NCBI GenBank assembly: GCA_039583875.1 | Contig: CM077150.1 | Location: forward strand, 175,159,499-175,223,498 | Direction of reading: 5' to 3' | Origin: Platanthera guangdongensis | Lineage: Eukaryota > Streptophyta > Magnoliopsida > Asparagales > Orchidaceae | Length of the DNA: 64,000 bases | Shown: positions 53,855 to 63,024 of the stretch, one piece after another | Layout of the letters: each line of letters starts with the position of its first letter | Numbering within the stretch: the first letter of the stretch is position 1 | Position numbers and translations under genes: made by a program | The notes under the pieces: generated by a model | The model's database searches: none | What the model was told of the DNA's origin: nothing | The model's input: only the letters and a program-made list of their open reading frames with translations

Positions 53855-54425
53855 AACAAATAAATTTCAAATTTTAAATTTCAAATTTCAGATTTCAAAT
53901 TTCGAATTTCAAATTTTAAAATTCAAAATTTAAATTTCAAATTTCAAATTTCAAATTTCAAAATTTCAAATTTCAAATTTCAAAATTTCAAATTTCAAAT
54001 TTCAAAATTTAAATTTCACATTTCAAATTTCAAAATTTCAAATTTCAAATTTCAAAATTCAAAATTTAAATTTTAAATTTCAAATTTCAAATTTCAAAAT
54101 TTCAAAATTTCAAATTTCAAATTTCAAATTTCAAATCTCAAAATTCAAAATTTAAATTTCGAATTTCAAATTTCAAAATTTCAAATTTCAAATTTCAAAA
54201 TTCAAAATTTAAATTTCAAATTTCAAATTTCAAATTTCAAAATTTAAATTTCAAATTTCAAATTTCAAAATTTCACATTTCAAATTTCAAAATTTAAATT
54301 TCAAATTTCAAATTTCAAATTTCAAAATTTCAAATTTCCAATTTCAAATTTCAAAATTTCAAATTTTCAATTTCAAATTTCAAAGTTTAAAATTCAAAAT
54401 TCAAATTTCCAATTTCAAAAAAATC
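53855..54425. repeat. AAATTTC low-complexity array in element E leader
   Basis: About 570 bp of imperfect aaatttc/aaaatttc units between the primer site and gag. Almost no other sequence is present. Confidence 0.95.
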
Positions 54426-54432
54426 TAAAATT

Positions 54433-54816
54433 ATGGCGTATGACGTTCGCGTTTCCCGGTTGGACTTTTGGTATGATAAAGTCATGACTCAGTTTCCCCC
54501 TAGGCAATGCCACACTTGTCCTACTTATGACGGTTTAGGGTGTCCTAAAATTTTTAGGGATTGGCTTAAGGGTATAGAACTTCATTTTAAGTGTTACGGA
54601 TGGGATGACCCCCAAAAGATTCACTTTACCCGAGAACGGTTAATAGGTCAGGCCCAGTTATTTTGGCTGAACGAAGAGCGTCGTGTTGGTGGTTATCAAC
54701 ATAATTGGCAGGCTATGCGTAGCCTCCTTTCAGATCAATTTGATCCCGCCTATCTCCATACTACCAACACCGAGCCTGTGAGTACGTCTTACTACATTAT
54801 TGTCACACCGACCTAG
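54433..54816 (+). CDS. gag: Element E gag, N-terminal part
   Basis: ATG 54433, about 127 codons. The Ty3 gag pattern is clear: PKIFRDWLKGIELHFKCYGW, DDPQKIHFTRERLIGQAQLFWL, WQAMRSLLSDQFDPAYL. The frame leaves gag sequence near 54780. Gag sequence resumes in another frame at about 54806 with LTFSMALEIEKRRPPRR, the segment that follows the core domain in related gags. So the middle-to-end of the gag core is deleted and a frameshift separates the halves. There is no zinc knuckle. A Gag fragment this short is unlikely to assemble alone. Confidence 0.85.
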   Translation: MAYDVRVSRLDFWYDKVMTQFPPRQCHTCPTYDGLGCPKIFRDWLKGIELHFKCYGWDDPQKIHFTRERLIGQAQLFWLNEERRVGGYQHNWQAMRSLLSDQFDPAYLHTTNTEPVSTSYYIIVTPT

Positions 54817-54830
54817 AGCTCACCTTTAGT

Positions 54831-56738
54831 ATGGCTTTGGAGATTGAAAAGCGCCGACCTCCTAGGAGAAAGGTTCACTCACGTCAGAAGATTATTACCT
54901 TTGAGTCTAGTGGCGTATCTGATCTTGGTTCTATTGCGTGTCCTCCCATGATTATGCCCATAGAACCTTTTGAGTCTCCCCGTGAGTTGCCTGCTCCAGT
55001 TATTGAATCCTCCGATGATTCAAAGGAAAGGCTTAGGATGGTGCCCGTCACTGAGGATGAGGCTGTTGCCCCTGACGATTATAATGACGATGAGGATATT
55101 GGTTACCCTAGTGACTTGGATGAGGATTCCACCATTGAGGAATCATCCCTACTCTCCCTCGACGACATTTTGGAGCCTACGGTTACTCCTGCTGAGATTA
55201 CACCTGAGTCGGTCAGCAATTTACCCGATGATGAGAGTTTACTTAGTAGTGACTTAGGAGATGATCTGTTCGGACTCGAGCTGGATCCTCTTAGACTGAG
55301 ATATATTGAGGACTGTTCTGATGATCCTGATGTATTGGACGTTCTGAATTATTGGGAAGACTTACCATTGGTGAACGAGTTATGCTTTTATGATTTTAGT
55401 ACTATGAGCCCGAATGATATTTCTTTATTGCATACACCTTTATCTGACGTTCCCGATTTAAAGCTTCCGTCGGGCTCAATTCTACCCATGTCTAAGACCA
55501 TAATTGATTCTAAATTAAATAACTTGGATAGTGTGTCAGAAGAAATTGTAAGCAAAGAAGTTGAATTATTGGACGACTTTTTGGATTGTACCCCGAGTTT
55601 GATTTTACCGACTCACCCCCCTGACCCGTTGACTCGACGTACTGATCATTTGGGACATGGGTGTGGTACGATTGATTTCAGGAGTTCTACAGTGCCCCCT
55701 GGGTTCATTCTGCCAGTTCCCCCAGATGAGGTCCCGTTAGTGCCCCTAGATCTCGTATCATTATTGCCGACCTATGACCCGACCACTGATTCTGAAGTAC
55801 ATGATATATCTAATGAATTGGTAGACATGCCAGACGAATTTTCTGTAAGCGCGAGTCCATTGTATGAATTTTCATATGACTTTAATGGTTTTCACCCGGA
55901 GGATTTTACTTGGACGATAAATCCGTATTTTGACATTGGGCATGACTTAGCCCCTCCTCCAGAATCTATCGATGCTCCCATTCCTGAGATCTGTACTGAT
56001 ATCGTGATTTATGAGTTGGAAGAATGTCCTAGCGAGAGAGTTATATTTTTGGAAGACGACATAGAAGTAGACCCGGATGAGCGTCCCCTGATGCTAACTC
56101 CATTGCGTGAATTTAAATGCGATCTTAACTCTCCCCCGGTTTTAGCTTTACCGACTCTCCCTCCTGATATGTTGACCCGACTAGCGGATCCTTTCGAACA
56201 TGAATTTATTTTGCCTGCTTTGAGTCATGTTATTTTACCATCCATGTTGGACCCTTCTTGGGACATGTCTCATAGTGTGATAATAGATTTTGTGTTTGGT
56301 CATGATGAATGTCTCATTAATTTGGTAGCCACTCGACTTTCTAAAACTAACCAAATCTCTGAGAGTACATTAAAGATGTGGCCATCTTTTGTGCCACCGG
56401 ATCGCATTCCGTTAGTACCACCAGATCTCGTTGGGTTGGTGCCAGCATATGTAGTTCCGCTAGTGCCACCCTATTACTTTCCGTTGGTGCCACCATATTT
56501 AGTTCCCTTGGTTCCATCTCAAGTAGTTCCGTTACCGCTATTTTACATGTCAAGTCTGCCTGCAATAGTATTTGCCGCACATGTTTTCATTTTACATAAG
56601 CACAGTATGGAAGCGCCAGTCACACAAATGTCTTCTTATCAATATATCGCTAACTTACATAAGAGGCATCTCCCTATAAGGTTTTCGGTTTACTCTTGGT
56701 GCGACTCGTCCCTGAACGGATGCCTACGGGCACTATAG
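54831..56738 (+). CDS. Element E 635-codon acidic ORF of unknown function
   Basis: Fully open. The first 20 or so residues (MALEIEKRRPPRRK) are gag-derived and basic. The rest is unlike any retroelement enzyme I know: long Asp/Glu/Ser/Pro/Leu-rich, probably disordered stretches (for example EDEAVAPDDYNDDEDIGYP, SLLSSDLGDDLFGLELDP), recurring LPTHPPDPLTRR / LPTLPPDMLTRL phrases, and a C-terminal run of VPLVPPY-type eight-residue repeats (residues about 525-570). It sits where protease, RT, RNase H and the integrase core should be. Its integrity next to a broken gag is notable. It could be a captured or newly grown coding region, or a long chance ORF kept open by repeats. No transmembrane segment is obvious before the valine/proline-rich end. 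Confidence 0.6.
   Translation: MALEIEKRRPPRRKVHSRQKIITFESSGVSDLGSIACPPMIMPIEPFESPRELPAPVIESSDDSKERLRMVPVTEDEAVAPDDYNDDEDIGYPSDLDEDSTIEESSLLSLDDILEPTVTPAEITPESVSNLPDDESLLSSDLGDDLFGLELDPLRLRYIEDCSDDPDVLDVLNYWEDLPLVNELCFYDFSTMSPNDISLLHTPLSDVPDLKLPSGSILPMSKTIIDSKLNNLDSVSEEIVSKEVELLDDFLDCTPSLILPTHPPDPLTRRTDHLGHGCGTIDFRSSTVPPGFILPVPPDEVPLVPLDLVSLLPTYDPTTDSEVHDISNELVDMPDEFSVSASPLYEFSYDFNGFHPEDFTWTINPYFDIGHDLAPPPESIDAPIPEICTDIVIYELEECPSERVIFLEDDIEVDPDERPLMLTPLREFKCDLNSPPVLALPTLPPDMLTRLADPFEHEFILPALSHVILPSMLDPSWDMSHSVIIDFVFGHDECLINLVATRLSKTNQISESTLKMWPSFVPPDRIPLVPPDLVGLVPAYVVPLVPPYYFPLVPPYLVPLVPSQVVPLPLFYMSSLPAIVFAAHVFILHKHSMEAPVTQMSSYQYIANLHKRHLPIRFSVYSWCDSSLNGCLRAL
56385..56560 (+). repeat. 24-bp VPLVPP coding repeats
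   Basis: Imperfect units of attccgttagtaccaccaga / gttccgctagtgccaccc, 24 bp each, encoding P-L-V-P-P-Y/D-x-V. They lie in the C-terminal part of the 635-codon ORF; single diverged copies (PPDEVPLVPLDLVSLLP) occur at about 55720. Confidence 0.75.
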
Positions 56739-57261
56739 AAACGTTGGCAAGTCGGCGAGTTATAATTTTTCGGATTTTTAATCAATTAGGAGAAACAACA
56801 TATCTGTTGAAGTTAACCACTGAGTGGGGTAATTCCCCTAGTTTAAATGTTTCCAATTTCACGCATTGTGTTTTTCCACCTTTTGAAATATCTAACTCTA
56901 CGTTTGCTGCCACCATATTTTCATTTGGGTTGGGGGGTGAGCTTGTTCTTGGATCGTTCTCTCCATTGATCTCCAACGGAGGTACGTTGACTGTTGATGA
57001 AGAAAGTTTTCCTCTTTATTTGCCTAATGCTTTTCCCAGTTTCCCCAGGACAATCTTTTTGCTAGACAGGTTCATATTGGGTGTTTTGCTCTCCTCTCCA
57101 AGCGGTGGTATTCATCGTTATGTGATACGATGGTGTGATCGCCCGGTCTCCGGTGACCCATGGATTCCGGACTCGGCGATGATTCTTTTGGATGATGTTC
57201 TTCGGCGCCGGCACCGCCATGCCAACTTATCGGTGATGAGTTATTTTGAGCGGGGGAGGAT
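56739..57261 (+). pseudogene. Element E integrase tail and chromodomain-like end, with polypurine tract
   Basis: In a frame open from 56696: IFRIFNQLGETTYLLKLT and GNSPSLNVSNFTHC match the end of Ty3 integrases (GxxxY.LxLP...FNVSDL). Later HRYVIRWCDRPVSGDPWIPD and the following DDVLRR match the W/Y pattern of a chromodomain (YVVKWKGxPxSExTWxPE), then YFERGRID, the usual last residues before the polypurine tract. So the very end of pol is retained although all catalytic parts are gone. The tract gagcgggggagga (57248-57260) overlaps the final codons, and the frame runs on into the LTR minisatellite to 57517. Confidence 0.65.
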
Positions 57262-58419
57262 TGATGACGGCGTTCTACTACGTGTTAAAGTTGAAGATGA
57301 TGACGGCGACGACAACGACGTTCTCCTACATGTTAAAGTTGAAGATGATGACGGTGACGGCAACGGCATTCTCCTACATGTTAAAGTTGAAGATGATGAC
57401 GGCGACGACGACGTCGTTCTCGTACATGTTAAAGTTGAAGATGATGACGGCGCCGACGACGTCGTTCTCCTACATGTTGAAGATGATGACTACATGATGT
57501 GGAGCTACATGAGATGAAGGCTTTTAAACATTATTTAGTTTATTTCTATTTGCATTTTATTTTCATCATGTAATGTTTAAGTATTTTAGGTGTTGGTTTA
57601 TTTTTATTTAGTGGGCTGCACATTGCCTATGCATTTTTGTAAAGCCTATATATAGGCATGGACTTTCATCTCCCTAGATTCGACCACCACTCTCAAGCCG
57701 ACCCCCATTTCCACACCCCAAACCGACCCACCACCCTCTCCCTTATCTAAACCCGACCTCCATCAAGAGCCCCAAATCAGCCCCTTTCCATAGCGAAACC
57801 GACCAAGATCAAAGGTGTTTTCTCCCTTCGTGGATTTCCTCCATCCCGGCACGAAGCAAAGGAAGCGGTCAAGTTTCTCTCCATCCGGCGACACTCCGGC
57901 GGGGTCGTGGAAGAACGATCCTTGAAAGTGAACTGGAATCATCTATTCTGGTTGGGTAACGTGATCTTCCACCTCTTGTGTGATTCATTTCCCTTTAGAT
58001 TTTTATTTGGTGGAATACCGTTGTGTTACTTTGGAATCGTTTTTTCGTTCGTGGCTTATCTTTCCGATCGCTTGTGTTGTTCTTTCTAGTTTTTTAATTT
58101 TCCGAGAGGTTTGGCGAGCCTCGTTTTCGTTTTGTTGGGGGAGACCTACCATTTACGAACCGAACCTTTCAGTAGATCTCTTTTGGTACAACCATCGCTC
58201 GTTTGGACCCAATATTGGTCCGTTTAGCCTGAGAGAACATCGGCCTCTAATCGTTTGTTCGCTCTTTAATCGGCGTGGCTAACGTACGTTAGTGATAGTT
58301 GATAACGTTGTTCGTTGGTGTGCTGCGTTTAGTTATTGTGTGAGCGTAATAGTGGAAATAGAGTGACGTACATGTTAATCCCTTTTCCGTTAGAGCATCA
58401 AACACCGTGGCCTACATCA
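57262..58419 (+). repeat. Element E 3' LTR
   Basis: TGATGACGGCG...GCCTACATCA, 1158 bp. Same minisatellite and TATA as the 5' LTR; lacks the CT-rich block found at 52805-53034. Confidence 0.93.
57647..57654 (+). promoter_or_regulatory. Element E 3' LTR TATA box
   Basis: tatatata, same position as in the 5' LTR, but the sequence downstream that would be the start of the RNA is deleted here. Confidence 0.5.
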
Positions 58420-58424
58420 CGGAG
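58420..58424. repeat. Target-site duplication of element E, right copy (cggag)
   Basis: Perfect match to 52394-52398. Confidence 0.92.
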
Positions 58425-59297
58425 GCCATGGATCAAGGCAACCTTGTAGTAGTCATGGTTCACATTCCTTACCCCTTGAATCTCCTTTTGGAAGCGATCA
58501 ACGAATCGCGCAACTGATTCGTTGTCCCTTTGCTTGATTTCAAAGAGAGCGGCTGGTCCATCCTTCCTCTTTCTTGAGGTAGCAAACCTTAGTAACAATT
58601 CGCTGCGAAGCTCAGCGATGGAAGAGATTGTGCCCGAAGGCAGCTCATAGAACCACTCTCTCGCCTGTTCTTCGAGAGTGGTTATAAAGAGTTTGCACTT
58701 GATGGCATCGGAGAGGCATCTCAAAGCAACTGCCCCTTCAAGCGCTTGGAGGTGGGAGACTAGATCAGTCTCCCCTGAATAGAATGGAAGGCGAGGTTCC
58801 CTGAAGTTGCTTGGAGGCGACTCCCATCGGATTCGATCAACGAAGGGAGACATAGTCTCGAACTTAGCAGGGTAGAAAGTGCGGACTGAAGCTGGGGAGT
58901 CCGCAGGCTCGGCGGACTGGCAGTCAACAAAATGGAGCTGGCGGGCAGGAGTGCCCCTGGCTGCTTCTCTGAAGGAAATCCTGAATGAGGCAAACTGCTC
59001 TTCCTGAGGGCGCAGAGGGGCGGCAGACTGGACAGGATTTCGAGGAGTGACTGGCGACTGCCGAAGCAGAGTTCGGCGAGCTGGAGTCTGGCGGACTTGA
59101 GAGTCTACAGGTTCTACTACAGCCTGGGGAGCGAGCCGCTAAGTTAACACAAGCAGGGCTTGGCTGATCATGTTGAGACGCTGGTCAGTCTGCCTGCGGG
59201 ATTGCTCGGCCTCAAACCGAGCTTGCTCGATTGCATCCCAGAGAGAATCCTCCGAAGAACTGGAGCGGTCTGAGGAGCGGGCTCGGCGGTATGACAT
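58425..59297 (-). pseudogene. gag: Element D gag, N-terminal part
   Basis: ATG at 59297, 52 bases after the 5' LTR, beginning MSYRRARSSDRSSSSEDSLW. One in-frame TAG (about 59142) after codon 51, then open to the element E insertion. It has a variable Q/P/R-rich N-terminus, then the Ty3 gag core: PPSNFREPRLPFYSGETDLV, DAIKCKLFITTLEEQAREWF, SIAELRSELLLRFATSRKRK, FEIKQRDNESVARFVDRFQK, YKVALIHGLR. The next codons (GLRE) resume at 52393. The N-terminal part is rich in GCGGACT/AGTCCGC motifs (58880-59110). Confidence 0.9.
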
Positions 59298-59349
59298 GTT
59301 TGTCCGTTGTATTCAAAATGATACTCGAATCTGAAGGTCGCGTTTTAAC
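59298..59349 (-). other. Element D leader and primer region
   Basis: Minus strand after the 5' LTR: AGTTAAAACGCGACCTTC..., only 52 bases to the gag ATG. I do not recognise the tRNA; it is not the initiator-methionine type. Confidence 0.4.
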
Positions 59350-60114
59350 TGTTGATGCACGAAAACGCAAAGGGGGTCGAGAACCACCAGCTAATGGTTC
59401 GAGCACAAGGGAAAAGAAGGGAGAGGAGAGACTGCGAGTAGCAATCTACTAAGTAGATGAGAGCTAGAAGAACAGCAGGGCCATGAGCCATGGCAATAAC
59501 AGACTTCGCATGCCGCGGCCTCAATGCTTCTCTTGCGACGGGCTTTCCTTTTACTGAATAAGGGTTTGATTACAAGGAAATGAGGAAGAATCAAGAGCTG
59601 AGCAAACTAGAGTCCGCAAAGCACGAGATTCAAGTCCGTAGCCTTTAATAAGTAGGCTCCTGGGCACGAGTCAGCGTGCCTTGGGTGCACCACCTCCCAA
59701 CTATTTATAAGATGGGGGCCTGCCTAAACGGGCAGGGATAAAATAACCGACTGCCCGGGGTACAGGAGAACCGGGCAGCGGTGACGGGAAGCAAAAAGAA
59801 AGAACACGCCAGTCCGCGCACAAGGCCCAGACTGGGCTTGCGGGCTGGAGCTTCAATCTACTGCTACGAGGCACGATCCTGCTGGAGGCCGGTGGCTTGG
59901 GCAGACTGGACACTGCGTCCGCCAAAGTAGAAAATCCAGAGATCCAAAGGCATGGCGAATCGGGCGGACAGATCTTTGAGTCTGCCGCTGGGGGATCATC
60001 CTTGGTGGCCGATTGCTGTAGCTTTGCCGAGCTGGGAGGACTGCCGAACCGTGTCCGCGGATAATGAAGCAAGGCCTTGACATCCTGCGTGTGTTGCGGA
60101 CTGAGGGGTTAACA
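59350..60114 (-). repeat. Element D 5' LTR
   Basis: 765 bp, matching 27484-28248. Read on the minus strand it starts TGTTAACCCC and ends CATCAACA. A possible TATA (minus strand of ctatttataagatgg, 59700-59714) lies mid-LTR. Confidence 0.9.
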
Positions 60115-60229
60115 TTGGTAACAATGTACTTGATTTGAAAAAGTCCTTTCAGCTCAATGATATACACATAGTTGTATTTGATGAATGTTAAGTTTTTGTG
60201 TGCAGGCAAATAAAGTTAAGTACAAAAGT

Positions 60230-60640
60230 GTCAAGACACTAGGCAAGTGTCGACACCTTTGGTAAAGTTTTGCTGAGACAAAAAGTACTTTTGTCGACAC
60301 TCAAGACTAGTGTCGACACACTTAAATAAGAAGTGCTGAGTCAAGGAGAAAGTTGTGTCGACACCCAGGACTTGGGTCGACACTATGATACAAAGAAAAT
60401 TTGTGTCCACACTAAGGACAAGTGTCGACACACTTCACAAGCTGTGTCGAGACTGGAAGCAAGCTGTGTCGACACCATGGACTTGGGTCGACACCATCAG
60501 TCAGGAAGGCAGCTGTGTCGACACTCAGAAATTGTGTCGACACATTCTACATCAGATGTGTTGAGATAAGGTGAAGGCTGTGTCGACCCACTCAGAAGTA
60601 TGTCGACATCACTACAAAAGTTGTGTCGACACACAGGACT
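60230..60640. repeat. GTGTCGACAC palindrome array in SIRE-2 LTR
   Basis: About 15 copies or near-copies of gtgtcgacac spaced roughly 15-45 bp apart (for example 60247, 60311, 60355, 60421, 60465, 60513, 60533, 60620). The spacers are unrelated. Confidence 0.92.
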
Positions 60641-60777
60641 ACATCCGACAGTAAAGTTCCAACACATCAAGCAGAGTTGTCTCTTAAGTATAGAAATCAA
60701 GCCAGAAGATCTGACAACTGTCAGAACTGTCAGATGTCATTAATTAACCAGATCAGCCGATTACCTTTGACAGATCC

Positions 60778-60786
60778 TATATAAAG
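60778..60786 (+). promoter_or_regulatory. SIRE-2 LTR TATA box
   Basis: tatataaag, about 140 bp after the last palindrome; a good core promoter match. Confidence 0.7.
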
Positions 60787-61790
60787 GGATCAACTCTATA
60801 GAAACAAAGAGTGGAAAAAGTGGAAAAGTGAGTAGATCACAGAAAATAGAAGTAGCAAGATAAAAAGAAGCTCAAGGAGCTTTCAATTCAATATCTCTTC
60901 CCAGATCTAAAAAGTAATCTGTTAGAATTCATAAGGTGGTGAAAAGCCAGATCAAGAATCGACTTTAACATTCTCAAGCCTAAATCTACCATAATTTCAT
61001 CTTCAAGAAGCTTTGAAAATATAAGAAGGGTTGGATAAAATCCATTACAATAAAGATCAAGGGAAGCTAACTTATTAAGATCAGTTCAAGAAGATGTCAC
61101 ACTTTTCTCTCTTGATGGGTGAATAATTCAGACTTTTATTTCTTTTCACCATTATAAATCTTGAAAGATCTAATTGTAGGTCTGAGTGTAGGAGAACCAA
61201 TATCTCTGATTTGTAAGCCTATGTTATAAATGCTGAGGTAAGGCTGAGTGTCTGAGGTAGGAGAAGTTGGTATTTCTCTGAGTTATTGGAACTGATTGTT
61301 CTAAGTTGTAGGGCAGGAGTTGCTTGAGGAGTAGGAGTGGGGATACACTCTGAGGTAGAAGTTCTTGGAAAGAACTTAAGCTGTAGTATATTATAATCTA
61401 AGTGGTAAGACTTGTATAGTCTGAGTTGTAGGAGCCATCTAGGCTTTGAGTGGTACGATCTGAGGATCTGAGTAAATAAAGAAGAAGGAGTTTGGCCGAA
61501 TCTAGTTTACTGCTAGATAGACGAAGTGGGAAAGTGGATGTACCCATAAATTGGGGAACCACTATAAATCTGTGTGTACTGTGCTGTGATTGTTGTGATG
61601 TGATTGTTTTAAATTGCTGAATTGTTTTTCTTATTTTATCTAACTGGGATAATAAACATAGAAAAGTAAATATCAGAATCCAAAAAGTAGCCAAGATTTA
61701 AATTGAACCTATTCACCACCCCCACCCCCACCCCCCACCCCACTCTAGGTCTCTCTCAATCCTAAAACAAATATTTACAATTAGTATCAG

Positions 61791-63024
61791 ATGGAAGGTT
61801 CACTGAGAAGGCATAACATCCTAGTGAGAATCCAAAGGATTACAGAGAAAGATAAATCATGTCTCGGAGGGGAAATAATTTAATCAAGCTCTCAGTCTGC
61901 TCCAAAGAGAATTTTGGAATTCTGAAAGAGTGTCAGATTATTCATGGAGGCAGCAGATCTAAGAATATACATTACAGTGCTTGAAGGACCTTTCATTCCC
62001 ATGAAAGTGTCATTTCTTGATGCAAACATCAAGACACAAAAAACATACATGGAGATGGATAAGGATGAAATCATTCTGGCCTCTATGGAAAAGAGGGCTC
62101 AGAATATTATAGTCAGTGTAATAGATGATTCCACTTTTTAAAACCTAATTCATTATAAAATATCTAAAGAAATGTGTGAGTCACTGGATGTCTATATGGA
62201 AGGAATTGATGAGGTCAGAGATGATAAAAAATCTCTGCTAATCCAACAGTATGAAGCCTTCAGACACGATAAGAAAAACACAGTGGCTGAATGTTCTGAA
62301 AAATTCTTCAGAATTATAAACAACCTAAGGACTTATGATAGGAGCTTCACTAACTATGAACTCAATGACAAGTTCTTGAAGTCCCTAAACAAGGAATGAG
62401 ACATCAAGATCTGTGCAATAAGAGAAATGGGTAATTTAGCCAACATAGACTCCCAGGCTCTATTTGGCAAGCTGCTGTCCCATGAGTTACAGCTCAATCT
62501 CAGGAAGTCTGAAGAAGATTCAGCTAGAGCACATAGCAGAGAAAGGTCCTTGGCCCTAACGGCTGAGACTTCCAGGAAAGTCAGATAAAAGTCAACACTC
62601 TCAGAGAGACAAGACACAGTCTCTGATTGTACATAATCATCCTCATCAGGAGGAGACCAAACTGAGGAGGAACTGTCTCTCTTCTCTAGATGGTTCAAGA
62701 AGATGTTGGGGAGAAGAAGGCTTGACATCTGGAAGGGTCCAGCTGGAGACTCATCTCTCAAGAAGACCAATCATCCAGAGAACTCCAGGAATAAGAAATC
62801 TGGGGATAGGTATGGATCTTCACAGAACAAATATGTTAGGACTAATATTGTGTGTTATTGTTGCAACAGGCAAGGGCATATCATAATTGATTGCCCAACA
62901 AAAAGAAAGGAGAAAAAGTTAGAGAACTGGAAAACTAGACAGCACAAGAAGGCTGACAAAGGCCTCTTGGAAAAGACACAGTCTACACTGTCTGATAGTG
63001 AGTCTGATTCATCAGAATCATAAA
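61791..63024 (+). pseudogene. gag: SIRE-2 gag
   Basis: Copia gag with frame breaks. The 5' part has FMEAADLRIYITVLEGPFIP, then MDKDEIILASMEKRAQNII and a stop, then KEMCESLDVYMEGIDEVRDDKKSLLIQQYEAF, SEKFFRIINNLRTYD, ELNDKFLKSLNKE and a stop. EMGNLANIDSQALFGKLLSHEL follows, an interrupted region, then KKTNHPENSRNKKSG and a complete zinc knuckle CYCCNRQGHIIIDC at about 62848-62890. The order (gag core, DL..LFGKL..HE, knuckle) is that of SIRE-type gag. At least four stops; not functional. Confidence 0.83.

Larger units (their letters stand above)
52399..58419 (+). mobile_element. Element E: non-autonomous Ty3-derived LTR element nested in D gag
   Basis: LTRs 52399-53787 and 57262-58419, initiator-methionine primer site, 570 bp of AAATTTC repeats, a short gag, a long acidic ORF, an integrase-tail/chromodomain-like end, and a polypurine tract. 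Protease, RT, RNase H and the integrase core are absent. Perfect cggag duplication. It must depend on another element for enzymes. Confidence 0.93.
27484..60114 (-). mobile_element. Element D: Tat-lineage Ty3 element, split by F and E
   Basis: Flanked by matching 765-bp LTRs (27484-28248 and 59350-60114). Minus-strand order: 5' LTR, gag, protease, RT, RNase H, a second archaeal-type RNase H, integrase, then a long 3' region with plus-strand (antisense) genes and tandem repeats, then the 3' LTR. The double RNase H and antisense genes place it in the Tat lineage (Grande/Retand/Ogre group). Element E interrupts gag and element F interrupts the region after integrase, each with a perfect 5-bp duplication. 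Without them D would be about 13.5 kb. Its own flanks show no duplication (ttatc against ttggt). Confidence 0.9.
60115..61768 (+). repeat. SIRE-2 5' LTR (start truncated or unclear)
   Basis: Contains the GTGTCGACAC array, a TATA box (60778), about 900 bp of A/G-rich untranslated sequence, then cacccccacccccc and ctctaggtctc before the end ...ctaaaaca. Only tiny ORFs. Confidence 0.78.

Noticed and set aside
54831..56738. Acidic ORF of element E as an envelope-like protein
   Set aside because: No signal peptide or clear membrane segment, and it sits before, not after, the integrase tail.
60230..60640. Short palindromes with unrelated spacers, CRISPR-like at first sight
   Set aside because: Repeat is only 10 bp, spacing is irregular, and it lies in a copia LTR promoter region.
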